Positions 9,004 to 17,359 of a stretch of DNA of 45,648 bases are shown here, piece after piece (the first letter of the stretch is position 1; the number at the start of each line of letters is the position of its first letter). The stretch lies in contig PMUP01000065.1 of the NCBI GenBank assembly GCA_003166865.1, positions 8,686-54,333 of the forward strand, in the 5' to 3' direction. Both the position numbers and the translations under genes were made by a program. Origin of the DNA: Bryobacterales bacterium (GTDB lineage: Bacteria > Acidobacteriota > Terriglobia > Bryobacterales > Bryobacteraceae). The notes under the pieces are model-generated. The model was given only the letters and a program-made list of their open reading frames with translations. It was not told the DNA's origin and did no database searches.

Positions 9004-9524
9004 AGGTGATCGAGATCCGGCGGCTGAGCGCGGCGGAAGGTCGTCAATACGTCGCGGCACTTGCGGGAGTCCTGCTCGACTGCGTGGCAGGAGGCGCCTC
9101 TGTCAGTTTTATGGCGTCGCTTTCGAAGGCCGAGGCCGAGTCCTTTTTCGAAAAGGTCGCCGAGGGAGTGGAGTGGGGCGAGCGCATTTTACTGGCGGCT
9201 TTTCTCGATTCCGAATTGCTGGGAACGGTCCAGATCATAACGGCGACTCCTCCCAACCAACCGCATCGCGCGGATGTCGCGAAATTGCTGGTCCATCGCT
9301 CAGCACGCGGCCAAGGACTCGCGAGACGTCTTATGGAACAGGCCGAGGGAGCCAGCCGGGCTGCTGGCAAAACGCTCCTCGTGTTGGATACGGTGACGGG
9401 AGGAGATGCCGAGAGGTTGTACATGCGCTTGGGATGGACGAAAGCCGGCATCATCCCGAACTATGCGCTGTTTCCCGATGGACGATTTTGCGACACGACG
9501 GTTTTTTGGAAAGATTTGGCGTAA
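9000..9524 (+). CDS. GNAT-family N-acetyltransferase
   Basis: About 174 residues. The start is taken as TTG 9000-9002, which overlaps the lipoprotein's TGA (TTGA); GTG 9006 is an alternative, and ATG 8979 would overlap more deeply. The acetyl-CoA pyrophosphate-binding loop is 'VHRSARGQGLARRLMEQA', followed by 'LLVLDTVTGGDAERLYMRLG' and 'NYALFPDGRFCDTTVFWKDL', the usual motif A/B layout. It resembles stand-alone GNATs acting on small molecules such as antibiotics or amines; the acceptor is unknown. Confidence 0.85.
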   Translation: MKVIEIRRLSAAEGRQYVAALAGVLLDCVAGGASVSFMASLSKAEAESFFEKVAEGVEWGERILLAAFLDSELLGTVQIITATPPNQPHRADVAKLLVHRSARGQGLARRLMEQAEGASRAAGKTLLVLDTVTGGDAERLYMRLGWTKAGIIPNYALFPDGRFCDTTVFWKDLA

Positions 9525-9532
9525 ATTAGACA

Positions 9533-10345
9533 ATGGTCCTTAAGAAGGCATCGCTGGCCGCCCTCTTGGCGGTAACCTGCGCCTCCGCATCGGCCCAGTG
9601 GCTGCATTACCCGACGGCTGGAATCCCAAGGAATCCGGACGGTTCTCCTAATCTTGCCGCGCCCGCGCCCAAGACCGCCGACGGAAGGCCGGATTTGTCA
9701 GGACTCTGGGACGCGGAGAAGAACCGACCTTGTCCGCCCGGCGGCTGCCCGGACCAGGAGGTGAGCCAGGAGTTCATGAACTTCGGTTGGGGACTCAAGG
9801 GCGGTCTCCCTTATCAACCCTGGGCGGCGGAGTTGGTGAAGGCGCGGTCGGAACAGAACGGGAAAGACGATCCCGGCACAAAGTGCCTCCCCATCGGCTT
9901 CCTGCGGCTATCACATACGGATGCGTTCTATCGGAAAATCGTGCAGCTTCCCGGACTGCTTGTCATTCTGGCTGAACGCGACACCAGCTACCGCCAGATC
10001 TTCCTGGACGGCCGGCCGCTTCCGGTGGACCCAAACCCTTCCTGGAATGGATACTCGATCGGGAAGTGGGATGGCAACGCGTTAGTGGTCGAGACGAACG
10101 GCTTTCGGGACGGACAGTGGCTCGACCGCTCCGGCAGCCCCTTGACTGACCGGGCCAAAGTAACCGAACGATTGCGGCGGGTGAATTTCGGGCGCATGGA
10201 GGTGGACGTCACCGTCGACGATCCAAAGGCCTACACTAAGCCCTGGACCGTCAAGCTGAAGTTATTTCTAGTGCCCGACACGGACCTGCTCGATGAAACT
10301 TGTCTGGAAAACGAACACGACGCGGGGCATTTGGTGGGGAAGTGA
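9533..10345 (+). CDS. Secreted acidobacterial paralogous family protein, copy 1
   Basis: 270 residues with a signal peptide ending at 'ASASAQ'. It has no catalytic motif I recognise. Conserved blocks are 'DGRPDLSGLWD', 'TSYRQIFLDGRPLPVDPNPS', 'WNGYSIGKWDGNALVVET', 'TERLRRVNFGRMEVDVTVDD' and the C-terminal 'CLENEHDAGHLVGK'. All of these recur in order in the protein at 40340-41134 (minus). From memory the family is abundant in Solibacter-like genomes and always exported. The gene follows the GNAT gene with an 8-base gap. Confidence 0.75.
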   Translation: MVLKKASLAALLAVTCASASAQWLHYPTAGIPRNPDGSPNLAAPAPKTADGRPDLSGLWDAEKNRPCPPGGCPDQEVSQEFMNFGWGLKGGLPYQPWAAELVKARSEQNGKDDPGTKCLPIGFLRLSHTDAFYRKIVQLPGLLVILAERDTSYRQIFLDGRPLPVDPNPSWNGYSIGKWDGNALVVETNGFRDGQWLDRSGSPLTDRAKVTERLRRVNFGRMEVDVTVDDPKAYTKPWTVKLKLFLVPDTDLLDETCLENEHDAGHLVGK

Positions 10346-10373
10346 AGCACGCGCTTCCCGTATCCTAAAGACA

Positions 10374-10577
10374 ATGGAAGTCCACTTGACTCCGGAGCAG
10401 GAGGCGCAGCTTGCGCAGATGGCTATCAAGGCAGGCACCGATGCCGAACGGCTGGTGAAGGACGCGGCGTTGCGTCTGCTTGAGGCGGACGCCCACGACT
10501 GCCTGACTCGACAAATTTCGGGAGCGTCCATCTACGGCTCACCTGAAGAAGGTCAGACCTGCTTGACAACTCCCTAA
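10374..10577 (+). CDS. Ribbon-helix-helix antitoxin-like protein without a toxin partner
   Basis: 67 residues. The first 45 ('MEVHLTPEQEAQLAQMAIKA', 'TDAERLVKDAALRLLEADAH') match small ParD/CopG-like antitoxins, which dimerise through a beta-strand and bind their own operator. In the usual proteins the text after 'LLE.DA' is an acidic toxin-neutralising tail; here it changes to an unrelated 20-residue end ('CLTRQISGASIYGSPEEGQT'), and no RelE/ParE or PIN toxin follows. It looks like an antitoxin remnant with its 3' half replaced. Confidence 0.6.
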   Translation: MEVHLTPEQEAQLAQMAIKAGTDAERLVKDAALRLLEADAHDCLTRQISGASIYGSPEEGQTCLTTP

Positions 10578-10681
10578 CCCTAATCCTATCATGAGGTTTG
10601 CTCCCTCCTTGGGGGCGGCGGAGGAATCGCGGGGCCAAGCCGCACGCGCTCCGTTCAGGTTTCAATCGCGAGGGGGAGACC

Positions 10682-10951
10682 GTGATCAAGCTCGACATCA
10701 TCAACGAAGTCGTCAACAAAACCGGAATCACCAAGACCAAGGCCGAGATGGCCGTGGAAACCGTTTTCGAGAGCATGAAGCGGGCCCTGTCACATGGCGA
10801 GCGCATTGAGTTGCGCGGCTTCGGCATCTTCAACGTCCGCCCTCGCAAGACCGGCATCGGCCGCAACCCGCGCACCGGCGCCGAGGTTGCCATCCCGCCC
10901 GGCAAGGCGGTGCGGTTCAAGCCCGGCAAGGAGCTGCAGTCCCTGCAGTAG
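10682..10951 (+). CDS. HU/IHF-family DNA-bending protein
   Basis: 89 residues from GTG 10682, chosen because the conserved family start 'IKLDIINEVVNKTGITKTKA' follows and a GGGGGA ribosome-binding site sits just upstream. The DNA-binding arm 'GFGIFNVRPRKTGIGRNPRT' and 'VAIPPGKAVRFKPGKEL' are canonical for HU and IHF-alpha. It bends and compacts DNA in the nucleoid. Which of the HU/IHF branches it belongs to cannot be told by eye. Confidence 0.93.
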   Translation: MIKLDIINEVVNKTGITKTKAEMAVETVFESMKRALSHGERIELRGFGIFNVRPRKTGIGRNPRTGAEVAIPPGKAVRFKPGKELQSLQ

Positions 10952-10955
10952 CGCC

Positions 10956-11888
10956 GTGGTTCCCCTCTCATCGAGCTACGCGTTGAGAGCCGCGCTCACT
11001 TTTCCGCGAGACACAATCTCAACGGCGCGATGGGCGTTGCATTGGGCGCTGCTCGGGCTGACGCTCTGCACCACTACGCTGGTCGGCGTCGTATTTGCCC
11101 AGGAGTTTCAGGCCGGGCACCCGCTGGAACTCGAGGATCTCGTGCACGTATTTCGAGCCTTACAACAGCCGCAGCTCCTCGTCAGTGGGCTTGCGTATTC
11201 ACTTACGCTGATAACCATCCTGCTAGCACACGAACTCGGTCACTATTTCGCGTGCCAGTACTACGGAATCGACGCGAGCCTGCCTTACTTTCTTCCGTTT
11301 CCCTCACCCATCGGAACGCTCGGCGCATTCATTCGGATTCGTTCGCCTATCTACACGCGTCAAGCCCTTTTCGACGTCGGAATCGCGGGGCCGATCGCTG
11401 GCTTCGTGGTGCTATTGCCGGCGCTAGCCGTTGGGATCGCCCTATCAAAGCCAATTCACGGAATTGCCGAACAGGGAGATTACACATTTGGTGTTCCCTT
11501 GATCCAGCGAATCTTTGAGATGGTCTGCTTCCCGCACGTCCGTTCCGCCGACATCTTGCTGCACCCCGTCGCGCGAGCCGCTTGGGTGGGCATTCTAGCC
11601 ACGGCGCTCAACCTGCTGCCGATCGGGCAATTGGATGGCGGGCATATCCTTTATGCATTCACCGGCCGGTGGCACAAGCTGCTATCGCGTGTTTTCGTGC
11701 TGGCGCTGTTGCCGTTGGGATACTTCTATTCGCCCAGTTGGTGGGTGTGGGCCGCTCTGCTGTTCTTCTTCGCACTGCGGCACCCTGTGATTTTCGACGC
11801 TACCAAGCTGGATGAGACCCGAACGGCCCTGGGACTTGCCGCGCTTGCGATTTTCCTGCTGACGTTCACCTTTGCACCGATCCGCTGA
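10956..11888 (+). CDS. Site-2-protease-like M50 membrane metalloprotease
   Basis: 310 residues from GTG 10956, four bases after the HU stop; the longer reading overlaps all of HU and is not credible. The zinc motif HELGH is at residues 92-96 and the third ligand is D227 in 'NLLPIGQLDGGHI', both inside hydrophobic segments, as in intramembrane M50 peptidases. 'PYFLPFPSPIGTLGAFIRI' and 'ALFDVGIAGPIAGFVV' are further family blocks. Unlike RseP it lacks a PDZ domain. It probably cleaves a membrane-bound regulator; no partner is evident. Confidence 0.88.
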   Translation: MVPLSSSYALRAALTFPRDTISTARWALHWALLGLTLCTTTLVGVVFAQEFQAGHPLELEDLVHVFRALQQPQLLVSGLAYSLTLITILLAHELGHYFACQYYGIDASLPYFLPFPSPIGTLGAFIRIRSPIYTRQALFDVGIAGPIAGFVVLLPALAVGIALSKPIHGIAEQGDYTFGVPLIQRIFEMVCFPHVRSADILLHPVARAAWVGILATALNLLPIGQLDGGHILYAFTGRWHKLLSRVFVLALLPLGYFYSPSWWVWAALLFFFALRHPVIFDATKLDETRTALGLAALAIFLLTFTFAPIR

Positions 11889-11927
11889 GACAGAATGTCC
11901 CAACGTGACGAAAGACGTGGCAAAAGT

Positions 11928-12038
11928 TCACGCCTCTGTGTCGGGAGTCCACTCGGTGTCGTCTTTCGGAGAAGACGAAAGCATCGATAGGAACAGTGCA
12001 AATACTAACAAAACTGCGGCAATAGCTCCGGCCAACAT
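11928..12038 (-). CDS. Possible 36-residue single-span membrane protein
   Basis: From ATG 12036-12038 a 36-residue ORF encodes a hydrophobic helix (AGAIAAVLLVFALFLSML) followed by an acidic tail 'SSSPKDDTEWTPDTEA'. An AAGGTGG sequence sits about 10 bases before the ATG. It lies in the 215-base gap between the M50 protease and the M17-like gene, on the opposite strand. The well-formed leader-plus-tail and the Shine-Dalgarno are the only support. Confidence 0.35.
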   Translation of the reverse strand: MLAGAIAAVLLVFALFLSMLSSSPKDDTEWTPDTEA

Positions 12039-12103
12039 TCTTAAGACCCCACCTTCTACATCTTTGGATTGCAATTGCAGGGCCAAGGTTGCAAAATACG
12101 ACG

Positions 12104-12769
12104 ATGAGATTATCACTATGGATCGCGCTGCTCGTTTGCCTTGGGCCCATCGCGCATGCGCAGACTCAACCGGCTCCGATCGACATCCCCAATGCTCCAA
12201 TTCCCGTGCAGGTGCTGGCGCAGAGCCCGGCCGACACCCAGACGGATCTTCAGGTAATCTGCCTGTTTCGTTCTTCGCCTGTGAATACCTTGCACGGCTC
12301 CCTGGTGGAGGCGAATGAAAAGCTAAAGGGCCTGCTTGGTCGCATCCGGGCCCTCAACCTGTTCCGCGGCGAACTCGGCGAGACGCTGTTGCTCGCACCG
12401 CCGAAAGGCAGCCTGGGCGCCAGGAAGTTGCTCATCATTGGCTTAGGAGATTCGCAGACGTTTTCGCCGCAGCGGATGCAATTGGTGGGGGAGATCCTTT
12501 ATACCGAGGCCAGCCGTCTCGGCGTGGCGCACCCGTTCTTCGCTCCGACCATCCTGGATGGAGGAGTCACCAAATTCACTACCGGGCAAGTCTCCGAACA
12601 GGTGTTCAGTGGATTCCTGCGGGCGGCCGCGTTAGATAAAGTCCTCAAGGACGCAAACGCCTCGGCCAGCCCCAGCGTGGCAGCTCTGACGTATCTCGCG
12701 GGAGCGAAGAACGTTGACGGCACTCGCGAGGGGATCGAGAAGGCGATTTCCGCGACTTCGCCGAAATAG
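12104..12769 (+). CDS. Exported stand-alone M17 aminopeptidase N-terminal domain
   Basis: 221 residues from ATG 12104 with a signal peptide ending 'GPIAHAQ'. The mature part matches the macro-like N-terminal domain of leucyl aminopeptidases (PF02789): 'LRGSL'-type start, 'GETLLLAPPKGSLGARKLLI', 'IGLGDSQTFSPQRMQLVG' and 'TTGQVSEQVFSGFLRAAALD'. The catalytic C-terminal zinc domain is absent; the protein ends soon after 'GTREGIEKAISATSPK'. It cannot be a peptidase alone and may be a binding protein. It precedes the anti-sigma-like gene by 57 bases. Confidence 0.72.
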   Translation: MRLSLWIALLVCLGPIAHAQTQPAPIDIPNAPIPVQVLAQSPADTQTDLQVICLFRSSPVNTLHGSLVEANEKLKGLLGRIRALNLFRGELGETLLLAPPKGSLGARKLLIIGLGDSQTFSPQRMQLVGEILYTEASRLGVAHPFFAPTILDGGVTKFTTGQVSEQVFSGFLRAAALDKVLKDANASASPSVAALTYLAGAKNVDGTREGIEKAISATSPK

Positions 12770-12826
12770 GCTGAACAGGACGGCATCCAGAGGAATATTG
12801 CGATAGAAGGCAATCTCAGATCCAGA

Positions 12827-13621
12827 ATGCTGTCCGAAGAATCTCATCTCTCCGATCAGGAACTGCTGCTGGCCGCCGACGGCGAGCTTTCCGCGCGGGA
12901 CGCCGGGCGCGTCCAGTCGCATCTGGCCGCTTGCTGGGCCTGCCGGGCGCGCAAACAGGAAATCGAGGCCGCGATCGGCGAGTTTATCCGCATGCACCGG
13001 CGGAACTTCGATGTGCAGATTCCGCCTCCCGATGGCCCGCGCGCTTTGTTGCATGCACAGCTCGCTCGGCTCGCGGAGCCTCAGCGGACGGCGGCTCAGG
13101 GAACGCCCTGGCGGCCTTGGTTTCGAGCGGCGGCCGCGGCGTTCGGGTTCGTGGCCGTCACCTACGTCGTTTCTCACGCTTGGCCGGAGCGGCCAGCCCC
13201 GCGCTCGGTGGCTGTCACGGTTCCGAATCCCAGCCTCACTCCCGGCGCCACTGTGCTTGTGAGCCGGGGAGAGGTGTGCAGGGAGTCAAACACCAAGAAC
13301 AAGGCCGTACCCGTGGCGCTCCGGAGAAAAGTATTTGACGAATACGGAATCCCGGCCGCCGAGCCCAGCGCTTACGAGGTGGACTATCTGATCACGCCCG
13401 CTCTGGGAGGGGCGGACGACATTCATAACTTGTGGCCGCAGTCCTATACGGCAACCGTTTGGAACGCCCAGGTAAAGGACGCGCTGGAGGATCATCTGCG
13501 CGACTTGGTCTGCGATGGACAGCTTGATTTGGCGACCGCCCAACGTGAAATCGCAACCAACTGGATCGAAGCTTACAAGAAGTACTTTCATACCGATCAA
13601 CCCCTGAGGAGGTTTCGTTAG
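12827..13621 (+). CDS. Anti-sigma-type zinc finger fused to a degenerate HNH-like domain
   Basis: 264 residues. The N-terminus is a zf-HC2 anti-sigma zinc finger: 'LLLAADGELSARDAGRVQSH' with H32, C36 and C39 (HLAACWAC). A membrane helix follows at about residues 103-121. The C-terminal 110 residues contain 'RRKVFDEYGIP', 'YEVDYLITPALGGADDIHNL' and WPQ, laid out like HNH nucleases (EVDHxxP..GG...NLWP), but the usual His after Asp is Tyr, so nuclease activity is doubtful. There is no sigma gene beside it. Its TAG overlaps the GTG of the TonB receptor by one base, with GAGGAGG inside its 3' end serving that gene. Confidence 0.75.
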   Translation: MLSEESHLSDQELLLAADGELSARDAGRVQSHLAACWACRARKQEIEAAIGEFIRMHRRNFDVQIPPPDGPRALLHAQLARLAEPQRTAAQGTPWRPWFRAAAAAFGFVAVTYVVSHAWPERPAPRSVAVTVPNPSLTPGATVLVSRGEVCRESNTKNKAVPVALRRKVFDEYGIPAAEPSAYEVDYLITPALGGADDIHNLWPQSYTATVWNAQVKDALEDHLRDLVCDGQLDLATAQREIATNWIEAYKKYFHTDQPLRRFR

Positions 13622-16383
13622 TGACTCGTTTTCTTGCGGTCCTTTTGTTTGCGGCTCTCACGTTGCGCGCCCAGAATCCGTCGGGCGAGATCCGCGTCCA
13701 GGTCAAGGACCCCAGCGGGGCGGCGATGCAAGCTTCGGGAAAACTGGAGGGTTCCACCCCGGGAACCCAGCGCAGCTTCCAAACTGACGCACTAGGGACC
13801 TACACGCTCGAAAACTTGCCCTACGGCCGATACCGGCTGGAGATTTCCAAGGACGGGTTCGTCACGCAGTCCGTGCAAATCAATGTGCAGTCCGCGACGC
13901 CCGTCTCGCGCACCCTCACGATGGCTCTGAGCGGTCAAGCCGCCAAAGTGGATGTGGTCTCGGTGACGCCGCTCGCGGGAACGGATCTCACCAGGGACCA
14001 GATCGCGGGTCCCGTCCAGACCGCGACCGCGGCCGACATCGAAAACAGTGGCGCGCTCGAGCTCGGGGATTTCATGAACCGGGAGCTCAACGGCGTGTAT
14101 CTCAACGAAATGCAGGGCAACCCATTCCAGCCCGACGTGAATTACCGTGGCTACACCGCGTCACCGCTGCTCGGCACGCCCGAGGGCCTCTCGGTCTACG
14201 TGGACGGCGTTCGGCAAAATCAGCCGTTTGGCGACGTGGTGAGCTGGGATCTGATCGCCAAAGACTCGATCTCAGAGGTCACGCTCGTGCCCGGATCAGA
14301 CCCTCTGTTCGGGTTGAACACGCTGGGAGGAGCGATCACGATACAGACCAAGAGCGGCCTCACCAATCCCGGCTGGGGCGGGGACGTATTGTACGGCAGC
14401 AGCGGACGGAAGGAGGCGGAAGGCCAGTGGGGCGGCTCCAAGCCCAACGGGTTCAACTGGTTTTTGTCCGGGCTCGGATTCCATGAATCGGGCTGGCGCT
14501 TCGATTCGCCTTCGGACGTCCGTCAAGGGTTCGCGCGGCTGGGCTGGCACAATGACAAAACCGAGCTCGCGCTCACCATGTCCTACGCGTACAACACTCT
14601 GATCGGGAACGGCCTGCAGGACTATCGCCTGCTCCAAACCGATTATTCGAGCGTCTATTCCATTCCGGACAGCACTGCCAATCGCTCTCCCTCTTTCAAT
14701 TTCATCGCCCGGCACACTTTCAACGACCAGCTAACGTTCTCTGGCAACGCCTGGTACCGCAACATCCGCACGGAGGGAATTGACGCCAATTTCAACACTG
14801 ACGTGCTCGGTAATGAAGTTTATCAGCCGACTCCACAGGAACAGGCGACCCTCAGCGCCGCGGGCTACACGGGCTTCCCAACCAGCGGCGCCAACATCTC
14901 GAACAGTCCGTTTCCGAAGTGGCCTTGCATCGCGGAAGCACTGGTGTTGGGCGACCCCGATGGGACCTGCGATGGCGTCAACATCTACTCGAAAGAAATC
15001 CAGAACGAATACGGATTTTCGGGGCAATTTACGTGGATCACCAAGCCCCAGATCGGAAGTAAGATGCCCGGGCGCAACCTGTTCGCCGCCGGCGCGGAGT
15101 TGGACCGCGGCAGCGTCACCTACACACAGACCACGGACTACGCGTACGTCAATCCCAACTTGACGCTCACCAGCGTCCCGGCATGGCAGGACGGATCCAC
15201 CATGGCCGACGGCGCGCCCGTTAATTCCGAGGTCAACTTGCACGGCCTTACTCCCAACTGGAGCCTCTACTTCACCGATACGCTCACGCTTTCCAAGAAG
15301 CTGAACGTTACAGTCTCGGGCCGCTACAACCGGTTCAGGATCGACAATGCCGACCGGATCAATCCTATTCCCGGGCCCGGCTCGCTCGACGGGAATTACG
15401 TATATCAGCGATTCAATCCCGCCGTCGGGATTACCTGGAGTCCGATCTCCAGCGTGAATGCCTACGCGAGATACTCGCAGGGCAGCCGCGCTCCAACGTC
15501 CATCGAGCTGGGCTGCGCCGATCCAGCCAACCCCTGCGCCCTGCCGAATGCATTGGCCGCCGATCCGCCGCTGCAGCAGGTAGTCACGTATACCTGGGAG
15601 GCTGGCCTGCGCGGCAAGCCGGAGATTCCGTACTTCCACAATCTGAATTGGAATGTGGGGGCGTTTCGCGCCGAAAACCACAACGATATCCTTTTCGTCT
15701 CATCCGTGATCTTGGGCACCGGGTATTTCCAGAACTTTGCCAAAACCCAGCGGGAAGGGTTCGACGCCGATCTCGATGGGAGCATCGGGCATTTCACCTG
15801 GGGGTTCGACTGGACTTTTTTGTCGGCCACCTACCAGAGCCCCGCGACTGTCGACGGCTCGGCGAACGACACTAGCGACAGCTCGTTGGCCGGATATCCC
15901 GGACTGAGCGGCAACATCTACATTCATCCCGGCAATCGGATTCCGCTGATCCCAAAGCAAACCGGGAAGGCCTACCTGGACTACCAGGCCACTAAGAAAC
16001 TCGCGTTCGACCTAAACGAGGTGGTTGTGTCGAGTTCCTACGCGCGCGGCAATGAGAACAATGCCTACAAGGCCGATGGTATCTACTATCTCGGGCCCGG
16101 CGTTTCACCCGGCTACGCGATCACAAATTTCCGCGCCCATTACGATCTTACCCGGCACCTGCAACTGGCCGTCCAGATCGATAACCTTTTCAACCACGAA
16201 TACTACACGGCGGCACAACTTGCGAATACGGCGCTGACCGCTCAGGGCACCTTCCAGTCTGACCCTTTCCCGTTCACCTACACCACCGGTCCCTACGCGG
16301 GTAGCTCCCCGGTCACGAGCGCAGTGTTCTTCTCGCCGGGCGCACCGCGAAGGGCTTGGGTAGAATTAAGGTTGAGGTTCTAA
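13621..16383 (+). CDS. TonB-dependent outer-membrane receptor with N-terminal carboxypeptidase-regulatory-like domain
   Basis: 920 residues starting at GTG 13621 with GAGGAGG upstream. Signal peptide up to 'TLRAQN', then a CarboxypepD_reg-like domain ('EIRVQVKDPSGAAMQAS', 'YTLENLPYGRYRLEISKDGF'). The plug has 'DIENSGALELGDFMNRELNG', 'NYRGYTASPLLGTPEGLSVY' and 'VDGVRQNQPFGDVVSWDLI', then a barrel ending in the aromatic-terminated 'RRAWVELRLRF'. Such receptors import large or scarce ligands using the proton motive force through TonB. The ligand is unknown; 'VDGVRQNQPFG' type plugs differ from the SusC/Oar repeats also common in acidobacteria. Coupled to the anti-sigma/HNH gene and followed by the NTR gene. 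Confidence 0.92.
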   Translation: MTRFLAVLLFAALTLRAQNPSGEIRVQVKDPSGAAMQASGKLEGSTPGTQRSFQTDALGTYTLENLPYGRYRLEISKDGFVTQSVQINVQSATPVSRTLTMALSGQAAKVDVVSVTPLAGTDLTRDQIAGPVQTATAADIENSGALELGDFMNRELNGVYLNEMQGNPFQPDVNYRGYTASPLLGTPEGLSVYVDGVRQNQPFGDVVSWDLIAKDSISEVTLVPGSDPLFGLNTLGGAITIQTKSGLTNPGWGGDVLYGSSGRKEAEGQWGGSKPNGFNWFLSGLGFHESGWRFDSPSDVRQGFARLGWHNDKTELALTMSYAYNTLIGNGLQDYRLLQTDYSSVYSIPDSTANRSPSFNFIARHTFNDQLTFSGNAWYRNIRTEGIDANFNTDVLGNEVYQPTPQEQATLSAAGYTGFPTSGANISNSPFPKWPCIAEALVLGDPDGTCDGVNIYSKEIQNEYGFSGQFTWITKPQIGSKMPGRNLFAAGAELDRGSVTYTQTTDYAYVNPNLTLTSVPAWQDGSTMADGAPVNSEVNLHGLTPNWSLYFTDTLTLSKKLNVTVSGRYNRFRIDNADRINPIPGPGSLDGNYVYQRFNPAVGITWSPISSVNAYARYSQGSRAPTSIELGCADPANPCALPNALAADPPLQQVVTYTWEAGLRGKPEIPYFHNLNWNVGAFRAENHNDILFVSSVILGTGYFQNFAKTQREGFDADLDGSIGHFTWGFDWTFLSATYQSPATVDGSANDTSDSSLAGYPGLSGNIYIHPGNRIPLIPKQTGKAYLDYQATKKLAFDLNEVVVSSSYARGNENNAYKADGIYYLGPGVSPGYAITNFRAHYDLTRHLQLAVQIDNLFNHEYYTAAQLANTALTAQGTFQSDPFPFTYTTGPYAGSSPVTSAVFFSPGAPRRAWVELRLRF

Positions 16384-16384
16384 T

Positions 16385-17359
16385 GTGACGCTTCGCGCGC
16401 TCTCGCTCTTATGGGTTTCTTCCATGATGCTGAGCGCGTGTGAATGCGAAACATCGTTCGCCAGCTGCCATGAAGTTGGCGCGAGCGATCTGGTCTTCAT
16501 CGGAACGGTCCAATCCATCGAGCCGATCTTCATGAGCCGCTGGTACATGACCAACCAGACGTCCATGCGGTCATTGAACGATGCCTACAGCGACGCGCAG
16601 CAGAGTCCTTCGGGGGCGGCTTTGGCTCGGTTGAAGGACACGTATCTGAACATCTTTCCGGGTTTGGCGCCGGATGAAAAGCGCCGGTTGCAAGCCGCGG
16701 ACACCATCCATGATGTGGCGTCTCTGTTTTATTCCGCGATGGATCGCGGTATGCGAGTCCGCTTGAAAGTGAGAACGCTTTTCAAACACGAAGATGACGA
16801 CGATTCCGCGAAAACGGCCAAGCCCGACGATCATCAGAAAAAAGACCCCGATTTCCTCGACGTCTGGACCACGTTCGACGACTGTGGTTTCGACTTTCAA
16901 ATCGGCGAGACGTACCTTGTGTATGCAAATAACGACGAATTCGGCGCCTACTACTTCACCGGAACTTGCACCCGGACCCGCAGAGTGTCGGACGCCGGAG
17001 AGGATCTGGCGTATCTTTTCTTTTACAAGGATCATCCGGAGGAATCGGCCCGGCTGGAAGGATTCACGACGACCGAGAGGTTGGATTTTGACGCACTGCA
17101 CGACCCGGAATCCGTCAAGTCGCCGGTTGCGAGCATTATTGTCGAACTAAAATCCGATCGTCTGCAACGCTACGCGCAATCGGACAAGAATGGCAGGTTC
17201 CTTTTCGACGGTCTTCCCGAAGGGGACTACCAGGTGTCGGCCTTCGCCAGCGGATATCCGTTGAACGCGCAATTGTTAGCTGGTCCAAAGCCGGTTCATA
17301 TCAAAACTAAAAGCTGCGCCCGGCAAATCCTTCTATTGCCGAAGAAGGATAGTAACTAG
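16385..17359 (+). CDS. Secreted NTR/TIMP-like protein with carboxypeptidase-regulatory-like C-terminus
   Basis: 324 residues from GTG 16385, one base after the TonB receptor stop. The leader ends near '[10 protein letters not shown]', which may be a lipobox (LSAC) with acylated Cys. Mature residues 20-220 look like a netrin/TIMP-like fold: '[18 protein letters not shown]', '[10 protein letters not shown]', '[20 protein letters not shown]' and '[17 protein letters not shown]'. The C-terminal 70 residues are an Ig-like carboxypeptidase-regulatory domain ('[20 protein letters not shown]'). Function unknown; position suggests work with the receptor at the cell surface. Its stop shares a CTAG with the stop of the convergent kinase. 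Confidence 0.6.
   Translation: MTLRALSLLWVSSMMLSACECETSFASCHEVGASDLVFIGTVQSIEPIFMSRWYMTNQTSMRSLNDAYSDAQQSPSGAALARLKDTYLNIFPGLAPDEKRRLQAADTIHDVASLFYSAMDRGMRVRLKVRTLFKHEDDDDSAKTAKPDDHQKKDPDFLDVWTTFDDCGFDFQIGETYLVYANNDEFGAYYFTGTCTRTRRVSDAGEDLAYLFFYKDHPEESARLEGFTTTERLDFDALHDPESVKSPVASIIVELKSDRLQRYAQSDKNGRFLFDGLPEGDYQVSAFASGYPLNAQLLAGPKPVHIKTKSCARQILLLPKKDSN

Noticed and set aside
7912-9060. Long upstream extension of the small helical protein on the minus strand
   Set aside because: It runs antisense through the whole lipoprotein gene; only the last 81 codons look coding.
14731-15681. 316-residue open frame on the minus strand
   Set aside because: Shadow of the TonB receptor barrel; no motif and improbable composition.
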